Positions 46,269-54,785 of a stretch of DNA of 64,000 nt are shown here, in pieces; within the stretch, counting starts at the first letter, position 1, and each line of letters starts with the position of its first letter. The stretch covers positions 62,938-126,937 of the forward strand of contig NZ_QFRK01000001.1 in assembly GCF_003143855.1 (NCBI RefSeq), read 5' to 3'. The stretch is from Streptomyces sp. NWU339. Lineage in GTDB: Bacteria; Actinomycetota; Actinomycetes; Streptomycetales; Streptomycetaceae. The notes below the pieces were generated by a model that was not told where the DNA came from, did not search any database, and was given only the letters and a program-made list of their open reading frames with translations. A program made the position numbers and the translations under genes.

Positions 46269-46507
46269 CGGACGGTGACCATCTTCTGCGAGATGATCTC
46301 GGCCGCCTGTCCGACGGTCGACTCCGGCTCCATCTCGTTGTCCTCGATCGAGACCTCGAACTCCTCCTGGGCGGCTACGGAGAGTTCCACGAGGGCGAGC
46401 GAGTCGAGTTCGAGGGCGCTGAGGGTGCTGGTCGGCGAGATGCTGTCGGCGTCCAGGCCGAAGGTACTGGTGAGCAGCTCGACCAGGCGCGTGTAGACGT
46501 CTTCCAT
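46265..46507 (-). CDS. Acyl carrier protein
   Basis: 80-residue acidic four-helix ACP. Phosphopantetheine site Ser36 in LELDSLALVEL. Translationally coupled to the ketosynthase. Carries the chain for KAS and, probably, for reductive release by the dehydrogenase at 50192-51874. Confidence 0.9.
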   Translation of the reverse strand: MEDVYTRLVELLTSTFGLDADSISPTSTLSALELDSLALVELSVAAQEEFEVSIEDNEMEPESTVGQAAEIISQKMVTVR

Positions 46508-46572
46508 GGGATTCCTTCCAGAGGCGTTCGCCGGTGTGCCGGCGGGCGGTGTGCCGGTGCGGTGCGAGGGGG

Positions 46573-47079
46573 TCAGCTTCCCTGGGGCTGCCGGAGGGCG
46601 GCCGCCGTCCCGCCGGCCGGTTCGGGGCTCGCGGCGGGCGGGGCGTCGAACCGGTCGGCGAAGCGGGCGTACTCGGGATGGACCACCGGTTCGAAGTCCA
46701 GCGCGAAGGGCTTGAGGAAGTTACCGAACAGCGCCCGGTCGCCGAAGAGGTGGATGGGGACGACCAGCAGCGCCCACTCGGGACCCCACAGCCAGATCCA
46801 CGCGAGCACCACGAGCGTCTGGGTGGCCAGGCTGTGCATCACGTTGTACGCGACGTAGTAGCCGCGGTGGATCCGCTTCGTCCTGCTGCGGTGGTAGGCG
46901 ATGGCCCCCGGGATGTAGCCGATGAGGTCGATGTACACGAACAACCCGATCGCCGGGAGCCACCTCACCTCGTCGATGTGGGCGAAGAAGAACACCACGG
47001 CGATCACCAGACCGAGCCCGTACTCCAGCCGGATCAGCCGGTAGGTGGTCCGCGTCTCGAAGAGGTTCTTCCCGTCCAT
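46573..47079 (-). CDS. Integral membrane protein of the cluster
   Basis: 168 residues, about four TM segments: YGLGLVIAVVFFFAHIDEV, LPAIGLFVYIDLIGYIPGAI, THSLATQTLVVLAWIWLW-type helix and LLVVPIHLFGDRALF. Conserved-looking His/Asp within or beside helices (HIDEV, YIDLIGYIPGAIAYHRSR, HRGYYVAYNVMHS, IHLFGD) could bind a metal, as in membrane diiron oxidases, but this is speculative. ATG overlaps the SRPBCC stop (TGATG). Small membrane proteins of this kind occur in azoxy-type clusters; I cannot assign a reaction. Confidence 0.6.
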   Translation of the reverse strand: MDGKNLFETRTTYRLIRLEYGLGLVIAVVFFFAHIDEVRWLPAIGLFVYIDLIGYIPGAIAYHRSRTKRIHRGYYVAYNVMHSLATQTLVVLAWIWLWGPEWALLVVPIHLFGDRALFGNFLKPFALDFEPVVHPEYARFADRFDAPPAASPEPAGGTAAALRQPQGS

Positions 47080-47594
47080 CAGCGCGTTCCGGACGCGGCC
47101 GTGACGGGCCCGGCCGTGACCTCGGCGACGGCACGGGCGACCGCCTCGTCGCCGACCACGGCGGCATTGCCCGCGAAGAGGCTGATGACCACCCGGGCGA
47201 TGGTCTCCTTGAAGACCCGCTCCGCGACCGGGTCGAGGATGCCCGCGAGGCTGGGGATGCCGAAGTCGAACTCGGCGCTGAAGTCGACCAGGCAGCCCGT
47301 GCCGTCCGCGGTGAGCCGCCACACGCCGGCGAACTCGGCGAAGTCACCGTCGGTCTGCTCGAAGGTGATGGTCAGGGTTTCGCGGTCGAACCGGTCGGTC
47401 TCGCTCCAACTCAGAATGCCGTTGCGGAAGTAGACGTCCCAGTCGCTGACCTCCTCGCCGTGGGACTCCCGGCGGGAGGTCACGGAGCGGATGACGTCGG
47501 TCAGTTCGGGGTACCGGCTGAAGGCGCCGACCCGCTCGAACGCCGCCGCGGCGTCGATGTCGTGTACGCGGATGATCACTCGTACGCTACGCAT
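47079..47594 (-). CDS. SRPBCC-family protein
   Basis: 171-residue ligand-binding/cyclase-like fold: HDIDAAAAFERVGAFSRYPELTDVIRSVT, DWDVYFRNGILSWSETDRFD, and GCLVDFSAEFDFGIPSLAGILDPVAERVFKETIARVV. Overlaps the aminotransferase by 8 bp and the membrane gene by 3. Second SRPBCC of the cluster; possibly a partner of the ACP-bound chain. Confidence 0.8.
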   Translation of the reverse strand: MRSVRVIIRVHDIDAAAAFERVGAFSRYPELTDVIRSVTSRRESHGEEVSDWDVYFRNGILSWSETDRFDRETLTITFEQTDGDFAEFAGVWRLTADGTGCLVDFSAEFDFGIPSLAGILDPVAERVFKETIARVVISLFAGNAAVVGDEAVARAVAEVTAGPVTAASGTR

Positions 47595-48915
47595 GGATGG
47601 TGCCGCCTTCCGCAGTGGGTGCGTACCGGGCGCTCTGCGCGCGGCACGCGCGGTCGACCGCCTCGTAGAAGAAGTCCAGGTCGCTCCTGGTCAGCACCGC
47701 GGGAGGGGTGAAGCGCAGGACCAGGTGCGAGTTGAGCGAGTGGTTGGCGATGACGCCGTTCATGATCAGCTCGATGAGCAGGTCGCCCGCCGGCCCGGGG
47801 TCGGTGAACTCGATCCCCAGCAGCAGCCCCCGGCCCCGGACCTCGCGCACGGCGGCGCCGTAGTGCGAGCGGACGATACGGTCCAGCTCCGGCAGGATCT
47901 CGGCGCCCAGGTCGCGGGAGCGGGCCACGAGGTCGTCCTCGTGCATCGCCGCGAGCGACCCGCGTACGGCGGCCATCGCCAGCGGCGCGCCCGAGAACGT
48001 GGAGGTGTGCAGGTACGGGTCCCGGTCGAAGGCGCCGAACGCCTCGCGGGTGGCGACGACGGCCGACACCGGGACGACGCCCCCGCTCAGCCCCTTGCCG
48101 ACCAGTAGCACGTCGGGGGAGACACCCTCGCGGTCCGCGCCCCACCAGGTGCCGAGCCGACCGAGACCGGTCTGGATCTCGTCCAGGACGAGGAGGGCCC
48201 CGTACCGGTCGCACAGGTCTCGTACCGCGCGCAGATAGCCCGCCGGGGGGATCACCACGCCGGCCTCGCCCTGCACCGGCTCGATGAAGACGCACGCTTC
48301 GCCGGGGGCCGCCGCCAGGAGCGGTTCGAGGGCTGCGGCGTCACCGTACGGGACGTGGGCGGTCTCGGGGAGCAGCGGCCGGAACGGCTCCTGGAAGACG
48401 TTCTTGCCGGTGAGGCTGAGCGCGCCCATGGTCTTGCCGTGGTAGCCGTTCTCCGTGGCGATCAGCCGGTGGCGGCCCCGGGTGCGGGCCAGTTTGACGG
48501 CCGTCTCGACCGCCTCGGCGCCCGAGCCGGCGAAGTGGACCCGCTCGAGCCCGCTCGGCGCGACCGACACCAGGGCGTCGGCGGCCAGCGCGACCTGCGG
48601 TTCGAGGAAGAGCCGGGTGGCCACGGGGTGCGTGGCCAGCTGCTCGGCGACGTGCCGGACGACCGTGGGGTGGCGGGCGCCGGTCAGGAAGACGCCGTAG
48701 CCCCCGCAGTTCAGGAAGTTCCTGTCGTCCGAGGTGGTGACCCAGGCGCCCTGCGAGGCCACCTCGATGTGCCCGCCGAACAGCTCGCCGAGAGTGGCGC
48801 GGCCCTTGCTCAGCCGGGACCGGTACAGCTTGCCCAGCTCCTCCCGCCCGAGGGCGGGCGTGGTGGTGGCGGAGGCCGGGGGCATGGCTGACGGAAGAAA
48901 GGGTGTCGTTGTCAT
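47587..48915 (-). CDS. Class III PLP aminotransferase
   Basis: 442-residue omega-transaminase-like enzyme converting an aldehyde or ketone to a primary amine. Pyridoxal Lys274 in LLVGKGLSGGVVP, Asp245 in LLVLDEIQTGLGR, phosphate region GSGAEAVETAVKLAR. With the upstream acyl reductase it would give a fatty amine, the substrate for N-hydroxylation. Start ATG 48915. Tightly linked to the monooxygenase-like gene. Confidence 0.9.
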   Translation of the reverse strand: MTTTPFLPSAMPPASATTTPALGREELGKLYRSRLSKGRATLGELFGGHIEVASQGAWVTTSDDRNFLNCGGYGVFLTGARHPTVVRHVAEQLATHPVATRLFLEPQVALAADALVSVAPSGLERVHFAGSGAEAVETAVKLARTRGRHRLIATENGYHGKTMGALSLTGKNVFQEPFRPLLPETAHVPYGDAAALEPLLAAAPGEACVFIEPVQGEAGVVIPPAGYLRAVRDLCDRYGALLVLDEIQTGLGRLGTWWGADREGVSPDVLLVGKGLSGGVVPVSAVVATREAFGAFDRDPYLHTSTFSGAPLAMAAVRGSLAAMHEDDLVARSRDLGAEILPELDRIVRSHYGAAVREVRGRGLLLGIEFTDPGPAGDLLIELIMNGVIANHSLNSHLVLRFTPPAVLTRSDLDFFYEAVDRACRAQSARYAPTAEGGTIHA

Positions 48916-48927
48916 GACGCTCCCTCG

Positions 48928-50064
48928 TCAGGTCAGACGCAGCGGGTCGCCCGCGACGTGGTCGAGGAACGGCCGGGTGAAGCTCGCCCGCGACGGCGGG
49001 TGGAAGGAGAGACCGTGGGCGGCGCCGGCCAGGTAGGACACGTCGGAGTCGGACATGAAGGCCGTACCGCCGAGCAGTTCGACGGCCTGGCACAGCGAGT
49101 CGCCCAGCGCGTCCTGGACGGCGTAGCGGGCGACGAGCGTGTCGGCTAGGTCCTTGTTGCCGGTGTCGCCGTCCCTGATCATGCGCGCGGTGCCCGCCAG
49201 CAGCAGGGCGGCCGTCTCCAGCCGGATGAGCACCCGGGCACGGTCGGAGTCGCTGCCCCGGCCGCCGTCGACGACCCGTTCGACCAGTCCGCTGACGATA
49301 CCGAGGTAGCAGGCGGAGATGAGCAGTTCGAACCAGATCAGCCCGACGGTCTGGAGGCTGTCCAGGTTCCCGGCGTCGCCCGGCTCGGTGCGCATGACGA
49401 GCTGCTCGTCGACGAAGACGTCCGTGAGCCTCACCTCGTCGCTCTCGGCGCCCGCGAGGGTGCGGCTTCCCCAGAACGGGTGGACGGTGATCCCCTCGGT
49501 GTTCCGGGGGATCAGGAGCACCGCCGTCCTCGGCTCACCGCCGTCGGTGGGCAGCACCACGCTCGCGGTGAGCAGGTCCATCGAGTGCGACAGGCTGCAC
49601 GGCTTCTTGGCACCGTTGATCACATAGCCGCCGTCGGCCTTCGTCGCCGTCATCATCGGCGAGAGGATGCCCCGGCCCGGTCGGCCCTCGGCGAAGCCGG
49701 AGGCCACCAGCAGGCGCTGCTCGGCGATCCCCTCGAGCAGCGCCCACTCCATGCCGCTGCTCTGGATGGACTCGGCGAGGGTGAACAGGGTCGCGACCGA
49801 GAAGTGGTGCATCGTCGTGGCGATCGCCAGGGACGGCGCCTTGGAGGCCAGGGCCTGTACGACGGCGAGGGCCTGGACCGGGTCGGCACCGGCCCCGCCG
49901 TAGGTCTTGGGGATCACGAGGCCGGGGCCGCCGGTCTCGCGGAAGTGGTCGAGGGCCGGGTTCCTCGGTGCTTCCAGCGCTTCCAGTGGCATGCCGGAGA
50001 GCAGGTCGAGCAGACCGGGCAGGAATGAATCACATGTCGCGCGTGCGGCTTCCAACGAGCGCAT
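48928..50064 (-). CDS. Acyl-CoA-dehydrogenase-fold flavoprotein, candidate amine N-hydroxylase
   Basis: 378-residue protein with the ACAD fold but atypical motifs: PGLVIPKTYGGAGADPVQAL, HHFSVATLF, ASGFAEGRPGRGILSPMM, INGAKKPCSLSHSMDLLTASVV. The catalytic Glu and the E-P-x-A-G-S-D block of true dehydrogenases are absent (reads FAEGRPGR), as in flavin-dependent N-hydroxylases such as VlmH that use reduced FAD from a partner reductase. Here the reductase is at 37615-38154. Chemistry is inferred from context. Confidence 0.75.
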   Translation of the reverse strand: MRSLEAARATCDSFLPGLLDLLSGMPLEALEAPRNPALDHFRETGGPGLVIPKTYGGAGADPVQALAVVQALASKAPSLAIATTMHHFSVATLFTLAESIQSSGMEWALLEGIAEQRLLVASGFAEGRPGRGILSPMMTATKADGGYVINGAKKPCSLSHSMDLLTASVVLPTDGGEPRTAVLLIPRNTEGITVHPFWGSRTLAGAESDEVRLTDVFVDEQLVMRTEPGDAGNLDSLQTVGLIWFELLISACYLGIVSGLVERVVDGGRGSDSDRARVLIRLETAALLLAGTARMIRDGDTGNKDLADTLVARYAVQDALGDSLCQAVELLGGTAFMSDSDVSYLAGAAHGLSFHPPSRASFTRPFLDHVAGDPLRLT

Positions 50065-50191
50065 GGAGCCTCCTCAGTTCCGTGCGTGGTGGCTTCTGGG
50101 GCGCGCGGACGTGCGCGCGAGGGGCCTTCCCGTACGGGGGGCCGGTGGTACCCGGGTGTGCCGTACGGGGGCGGCCCGGTACGGGGTGTCG

Positions 50192-51874
50192 TCAGCGTCC
50201 GGTGGCGGCCTTCAGGGCCTTCCAGGCGCCGAACACCGCTTCGGAGGGCCGGACGCCGGTGGCGACGCTCACACCCTGGACGTGGGAGGTACGCAGGATC
50301 GGGTAGTTGGCCTCGCCGAACACACCCCCGGTGAGTCCGGTCCCGCCGTGGGTCGGCAGGTAGGGCAGGAACCCGATGTGGGAGTCGTTCACCTTGAGCA
50401 GTCCGCCCTGGGTGATCCTGGTGACGATCCGGTCGACCACCTCGGGGTCCCGGGCCCACGCGGAGTTCCGCAGTCCGTAGGCGTTGCCGTTGACGAAGTC
50501 GATGAACCGGTCCAGCAGGACCTCGTCGGGGGCGGGCTCGGCCACGATCACCGGAAGCAGTGGGAAGAAGGTCTCCTCGCGGACGGCCTGGACCTCATGG
50601 GCCTTCGCCAGGCCCTGGACCCGCACGACGGTGGGCTCGAGGAAGATGCCGGCCGTGTCGCGGGTCCCGTCCTCCTGGATCGCGTGTCCGCCGCACACCA
50701 GCTCCGCGCCGTGGTCGACGGCGTCGCGCAGGCACGAGAAGAACTTCTCGTTGCGCAGCACCGGGGTGAGCAGGACGCCCTCCTGCGAAGACGGGCCGGG
50801 CCTGATCCGCGAGGCCTTCTCCGCCAGCAGGGCGACCAGGTCGTCGGCGATGTCCGGGTGGGCCACGACCTGGTTGGGGATCATGCAGAGCTGGCCGGAG
50901 CCGTAGAAGCTCTCCGTGATGGCCTCGGCAGCCAGGTCCAGGTCGGCGTCCTTCCACACCAGCACGATGTCGTTGCCGGCCAGTTCGAGGATCGGCTTCT
51001 TGCCCGCCGCGATGCAGCGCTCCTGGAAGCGCATCCCGTTCTCGCTGCTGCCGAAGTACATGATGTCGTCGACGAGCGGGCTCTCCAGCCAGGCATCCAG
51101 CATCGGCGCCGGGTCGCCGCACACCACGCCGAGGGTGCCGGGGGGAGCGTCCAGCTCCGCCAGGACCGGGGCCACGACCTCCTGGAGCACGTACATCGCT
51201 CCCAGCGGGGCGCTGCGGGGCGCCCGTACGACGAGGGCGTTGCCCGCCATGATCGAGGTCACGCCGAGCAGCGCGCTGGAGAGCGGCGCGTTCTGCGGGG
51301 GGTTGAGGCAGACCACACCGTCGGGACGACGGCGAACGGAGATCTGCCGCTCCCCTTGTCGGAACTCCTGGAGCATCTGGCTCCGGTAGAAGCCCAGCGA
51401 CTCGGGTCCGAAGACCTCCAGGGCCCCGGACACCTGCCAGCGGGCCAGTGCCAGCGGGTGCCCCTCCCGTACGAGAACCTCGGTGATCCGGTCGGCCTGC
51501 TCGACGAGCCGGCGGTACACCAGGGTGCCGAACTGCTCGATCCGGGTCTCCGGGGGGAACGCGGCCCAGACCGGGGCGGCCGCTGCCGCCGCTTCCAAGG
51601 CCAGGTCCGTGGTCCGGCGGTCGGCCCGCGCGACCCGGGCGACGATGGTGGCCGGCAGATTGTCGGGGGGAATGGTTCCGCTCTCCAGCTTCCGCTTCAG
51701 GGCGAGCGTGGAAAACGCGTCGTCGAGCAGGGCGTCCGAGTCGACCACGTATACCCAGGACCCGCTCGGGACGTTCTTTCCCTCGATGAGGGAAAGGTAG
51801 GTGGGGACTTCCGAACGAGACGCTCCGGAATCTTCTTCTCCTGACACTGAAGGCGTTGTGATATCGCTGCTCAC
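50192..51874 (-). CDS. Aldehyde-dehydrogenase-superfamily acyl reductase
   Basis: 560-residue NAD(P) enzyme. GTG at 51874 follows GGAGGGG. Catalytic Cys330 in GSGQLCMIPNQVV and general base Glu297 in ILELAGNDIVLV, plus NPPQNAPLSSALLG and GSSENGMRF; length and the acyl-binding region fit long-chain acyl-CoA/ACP reductase or succinate-semialdehyde-like group. First gene of the main biosynthetic transcript, with a four-repeat SARP promoter directly upstream. Reductive release of the chain as aldehyde, then amination by the transaminase, is the likely order. Confidence 0.82.
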   Translation of the reverse strand: MSSDITTPSVSGEEDSGASRSEVPTYLSLIEGKNVPSGSWVYVVDSDALLDDAFSTLALKRKLESGTIPPDNLPATIVARVARADRRTTDLALEAAAAAAPVWAAFPPETRIEQFGTLVYRRLVEQADRITEVLVREGHPLALARWQVSGALEVFGPESLGFYRSQMLQEFRQGERQISVRRRPDGVVCLNPPQNAPLSSALLGVTSIMAGNALVVRAPRSAPLGAMYVLQEVVAPVLAELDAPPGTLGVVCGDPAPMLDAWLESPLVDDIMYFGSSENGMRFQERCIAAGKKPILELAGNDIVLVWKDADLDLAAEAITESFYGSGQLCMIPNQVVAHPDIADDLVALLAEKASRIRPGPSSQEGVLLTPVLRNEKFFSCLRDAVDHGAELVCGGHAIQEDGTRDTAGIFLEPTVVRVQGLAKAHEVQAVREETFFPLLPVIVAEPAPDEVLLDRFIDFVNGNAYGLRNSAWARDPEVVDRIVTRITQGGLLKVNDSHIGFLPYLPTHGGTGLTGGVFGEANYPILRTSHVQGVSVATGVRPSEAVFGAWKALKAATGR

Positions 51875-51941
51875 GAAGCCCCTCCGCTCTCCATTTCCCA
51901 TCCACTGACGGGAAAGTTCGCATTTCCAAGTGCTGCTACGA

Positions 51942-51995
51942 CCATTACACGCCTCCCTGAGAATCCCCGGAGACGGCGCTGAGACGGCGCTGAGA
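51942..51995 (-). promoter_or_regulatory. Four-repeat SARP promoter of main biosynthetic operon
   Basis: On the minus strand four heptamers with 11-bp pitch: TCTCAGC (51995), TCTCAGC (51984), TCTCCGG (51973), TCTCAGG (51962), then 8 bp and TAATGG (51947-51942). About 60 bp from there to the GTG. Same heptamer as at the two tRNA-like genes. It lies in the divergent region and may also influence the rightward transferase gene. Confidence 0.75.
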
Positions 51996-52111
51996 CAGGC
52001 GTTTCAGAGAAATGGAAGAGGGATGGCGGAGAGTGCAGGGGAGCACGCCGCCGGGCACTCTGCCCCGTAACTCGGCACATCGGACGACGGGCATCAGGCA
52101 ACGGGAGTGAG

Positions 52112-53119
52112 ATGACGACGCGCAGCGGAGAGATATCCGACGAAGAAGTGCTCGAAGTCCTGGAAAGGCTCCGCAAGGACTGTGACAATCCCAGCGGCTT
52201 CCTCGCGCTCAACTCCGGTAACGCGTACTTCACCGATCCGGCGACGAACGGGGTCATCGCCTATCGCGAGGCGGGCTCGTACCTGCTCCAGTTCGGCGGT
52301 GTCCACGCCCCGCCGGACCAGCAGGAGACGCTGCTGCGGTCCTTCCTCGGCGACGCGTGCCGGCGGCGCCGCAAGGTGGTCGCCGTACAGGTCCTCACCC
52401 CGGACGTCGACCTCTATGTCCGGTGCGGTTTCACGGTCAACCAGGTCGGCTCGTCGTATTCGGTGCACCTGCCGGACTTCACCCTGCGCGGCACTCGCTT
52501 CATGAAGCTCCGCAACAAGATCTCACGGGCGCGGCGCAGCGGTCTGGAGGTGACGGAGGTCCCGTACGAGGAGTGCGCGGCGGAGGTCGCCGCCATCGAC
52601 GGCGCCTGGTTGCGGAGCAAGGGCCGGCATGCCAAGGAGATCGAGTTCTTGGTCGGCGAACTGGGCGGGCCGGTGCAGCACGCGCGCCGGCTGATGCTGG
52701 GCCGGCTGGGGGGCAAGGCCATCGCCTACATCTCGTACTCGCCCGCGTACGGTTCGCGTTCCGGGTGGTTGCACGACCTCAGCCGCCGGCTCCCGGAGGC
52801 GCCCCCCGGCGTGATGGAGGCCATCAACCTCACCGCGCTGGAGACGTTCCGCAAGGAAGAGGCGGAGTGGCTGCACTTCGGCTTCACCCCGTTCACCGGG
52901 CTGTCCGCCGAGCACGATCCGGCCGGGGCCAGCGCGCTCACCCGTAAGGTCATCGGGCTGCTGGCCGACCACGGGGACAAGGTCTATCCCGCGGCCAGCC
53001 AGCTCGCCTACAAGGAGAAGTGGGGCCCACAGCTCGTGCATCCCGAGTACATGGCCTTCCACGGTCGGGCGAGGCTGGGAGCCATCTGGCAGATCCTGCG
53101 GGTCACGAAATCGGTGTGA
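52112..53119 (+). CDS. MprF/VlmA-like aminoacyl-tRNA-dependent transferase (DUF2156 fold)
   Basis: 335-residue dual-GNAT protein resembling the C-terminal domain of phosphatidylglycerol lysyltransferase and the seryl-tRNA:hydroxylamine transferase VlmA. Blocks: FLALNSGNAYFTDPATNGVIAYREAGSYLLQFGGV, LYVRCGFTVNQVGSSYSVHLPDFTLRGTRFMKLRNKISRARRSGLEV, YISYSPAYGSRSGWLHDLSRR, EAINLTALETFRKEEAEWLHFGFTPF. Would take an aminoacyl group from a tRNA body and join it to the N-oxygenated amine. Directly beside the SARP promoter. The two tRNA-like genes are obvious candidate donors. Confidence 0.78.
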   Translation: MTTRSGEISDEEVLEVLERLRKDCDNPSGFLALNSGNAYFTDPATNGVIAYREAGSYLLQFGGVHAPPDQQETLLRSFLGDACRRRRKVVAVQVLTPDVDLYVRCGFTVNQVGSSYSVHLPDFTLRGTRFMKLRNKISRARRSGLEVTEVPYEECAAEVAAIDGAWLRSKGRHAKEIEFLVGELGGPVQHARRLMLGRLGGKAIAYISYSPAYGSRSGWLHDLSRRLPEAPPGVMEAINLTALETFRKEEAEWLHFGFTPFTGLSAEHDPAGASALTRKVIGLLADHGDKVYPAASQLAYKEKWGPQLVHPEYMAFHGRARLGAIWQILRVTKSV

Positions 53120-53131
53120 CCCTTCCGCCTC

Positions 53132-53902
53132 TCAGTACTGTTTCGTCAGGTGGGGAGCCTGACGCAGGATGTCCTGGAACGTGTCGCGCAGCCCGTTTCC
53201 GGGCTGCAGTCCCAGGTGCTGCGACAGGTATTCGCGGGTGCGGTGATAGGTGTTGAGCGCGTCGGCCTGGCGGCCCGCAAGGTAGAGCGCGGTGATGAGT
53301 TGTTCGCAGAAGCGCTCGTGCAGCGGGTACCTGGCGTGCAGCTGGTCCAGCCCGGGGATGACGGCCCGGGGGTGCTCCAGTCGGAGACGCAGGTCGAAAA
53401 GCCTTTCGTACGCCCCCAACCTGACCTCTTCCAGCTGGGTGTAGGCCACCTGGCAGATCATTCCGTTCCCGGCGTCGATCAATGCCGGGCCGCACCACAG
53501 GGAAACCGCCTCGTTCAGCAGATCGACGGCTTCCTGGGGACTGCTGGCGCTGGTCGCGTCGGCGCGGAAGACCAGCTGGAACAGCCGGGAGGCGTCGATG
53601 TTCTCCTCGGGCAGATCCAGGATGTATCCGGTCGGTGAAGTCTGGATGACATTCCGCAGTGTGGCCTTTCCCCCGTGCGCGACCAATACCCGCCGTAGCC
53701 GGGCAATGTGACCGTGCAGTGAATTTTTGGCGCTGTTCGGAGGCTCTTCGCCCCACAATTCGTCGATGAGCTCATCCCGTGAAACGGAGCGTCCCACCGA
53801 CAGGGAGAGAGCCGCCAGGATCGAGCGTAACTTCTCCCCGGGTACCCGGATCCGAACCCCGTCGTCGATGACTTCCATCGGTCCGAGAAGGTTAATCTTC
53901 AA
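53132..53902 (-). CDS. SARP-family transcriptional activator
   Basis: 256-residue pathway activator: N-terminal OmpR-type winged helix (MKINLLGPMEVIDDGVRIRVPGEKLRSILAALSLS...RDELIDELWGEEPPNSAKNSLHGHIARLRRVL) and bacterial transcriptional activator domain (residues ~100-245, LWCGPALIDAGN...RLGAYERLFDLRLRLEHPRAVIPGLDQL). TTG start preceded by GGGGGAAA. Convergent with the transferase gene. SARPs bind 11-bp-spaced heptamers, precisely the pattern at three cluster promoters; VlmI of the valanimycin cluster is also a SARP. Confidence 0.92.
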   Translation of the reverse strand: MKINLLGPMEVIDDGVRIRVPGEKLRSILAALSLSVGRSVSRDELIDELWGEEPPNSAKNSLHGHIARLRRVLVAHGGKATLRNVIQTSPTGYILDLPEENIDASRLFQLVFRADATSASSPQEAVDLLNEAVSLWCGPALIDAGNGMICQVAYTQLEEVRLGAYERLFDLRLRLEHPRAVIPGLDQLHARYPLHERFCEQLITALYLAGRQADALNTYHRTREYLSQHLGLQPGNGLRDTFQDILRQAPHLTKQY

Positions 53903-54240
53903 TTTCCCCCGTTGCCTTCCTGATGCGACCGCAGAGTGGGCACACGGAACGCCTCCCCGCCGGGGTCGGCGCCTATGTACAGGTGCTGTCTCGCCCGCTG
54001 GGGTGGGACACGCCGGAAAACCACTGGCGGCCCGGATTCACGATCAGGTCGCCATGCTACCCAGCGGGCATCTTTCTACTCGTGGGTAGGGCGTCAGAAA
54101 GGGAAAAATTCGATCCTCTGACTGCGCATTTGGCTCATTCTCGACCCTCGGCGGTGTGGGCTATCGAGCCGCCGACGGGTGCAGGGAGCTGGCGAAAAAT
54201 AACTCCTCGGTTTGGAAGTGCTGTTGGCTCGTAGGATGCG
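53903..54240. other. 338-bp region upstream of SARP gene
   Basis: Presumed promoter of the SARP gene. No 11-bp heptamer array seen here, so the activator may not autoregulate through that motif. No protein-coding signal. Confidence 0.35.
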
Positions 54241-54640
54241 GGGCGACGGAGGGGATCGAGGCGGGGGTGGCGGAGGCGTTCGGGCTGTTGTTGCCGCATC
54301 TGGATGAGCGGCAGCGGCGGCTGGAGCTGGGGGCTGCGGCCCGGGCGCGGGGGACGGGGTGGAGTTCGCGCGGTGGCCGAGGCTGCGGGAGTGACGGCGT
54401 CCACGGTGTCGCGCGGGCTGCGTGAGCTGGAGCGGGGCAAGGAGCCTGATGGCCGGATCGGGCGCAGGCCGCAAGCGGCTGCGGGATGTCGATTCTGGCT
54501 GGTTCCGGCCCTGCTGGAGCTGGTCGAGTCGGACCAGCGGGGAGATCCGGAGTCGCCGCTCAGGTGGACGGTGAAGTCCACCCGGGCCCTGGCCGCGGAG
54601 TTGTGCCGGCAGGGGCACCGGCGCTGTCACGTTGTTGGGT
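54241..54640 (+). pseudogene. ISAzo13-type transposase, N-terminal remnant
   Basis: Reads AEAFGLLLPHLDERQRRLELGAAARA, then in another frame GGVRAVAEAAGVTASTVSRGLRELERGKEPDGRI and LVPALLELVESDQRGDPESPLRWTVKSTRALAAELCRQGH, matching the start of ISAzo13 transposases. At least three small frameshifts and no catalytic domain. Confidence 0.7.
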
Positions 54641-54785
54641 GTGTGAGTGAACCGTTCCGGGTTCGGTAGAGATCTCAGAGGTTGGCTGTGACCTGACCTG
54701 ACTCTATGAGGGCCGGGCCCCTTCTCTGCTCAGCCCGGCGATGCCTACCGTCCGGGTATGTACGGGCTCGGGAAGGAGGCCCTCG

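Noticed and set aside
48928..50064. Catabolic acyl-CoA dehydrogenase
   Set aside because: It lacks the EPGAGSD-type block and the C-terminal GGTDEIQ block seen in the true dehydrogenase at 22578-23825, and it is embedded between an aminotransferase and an acyl reductase.
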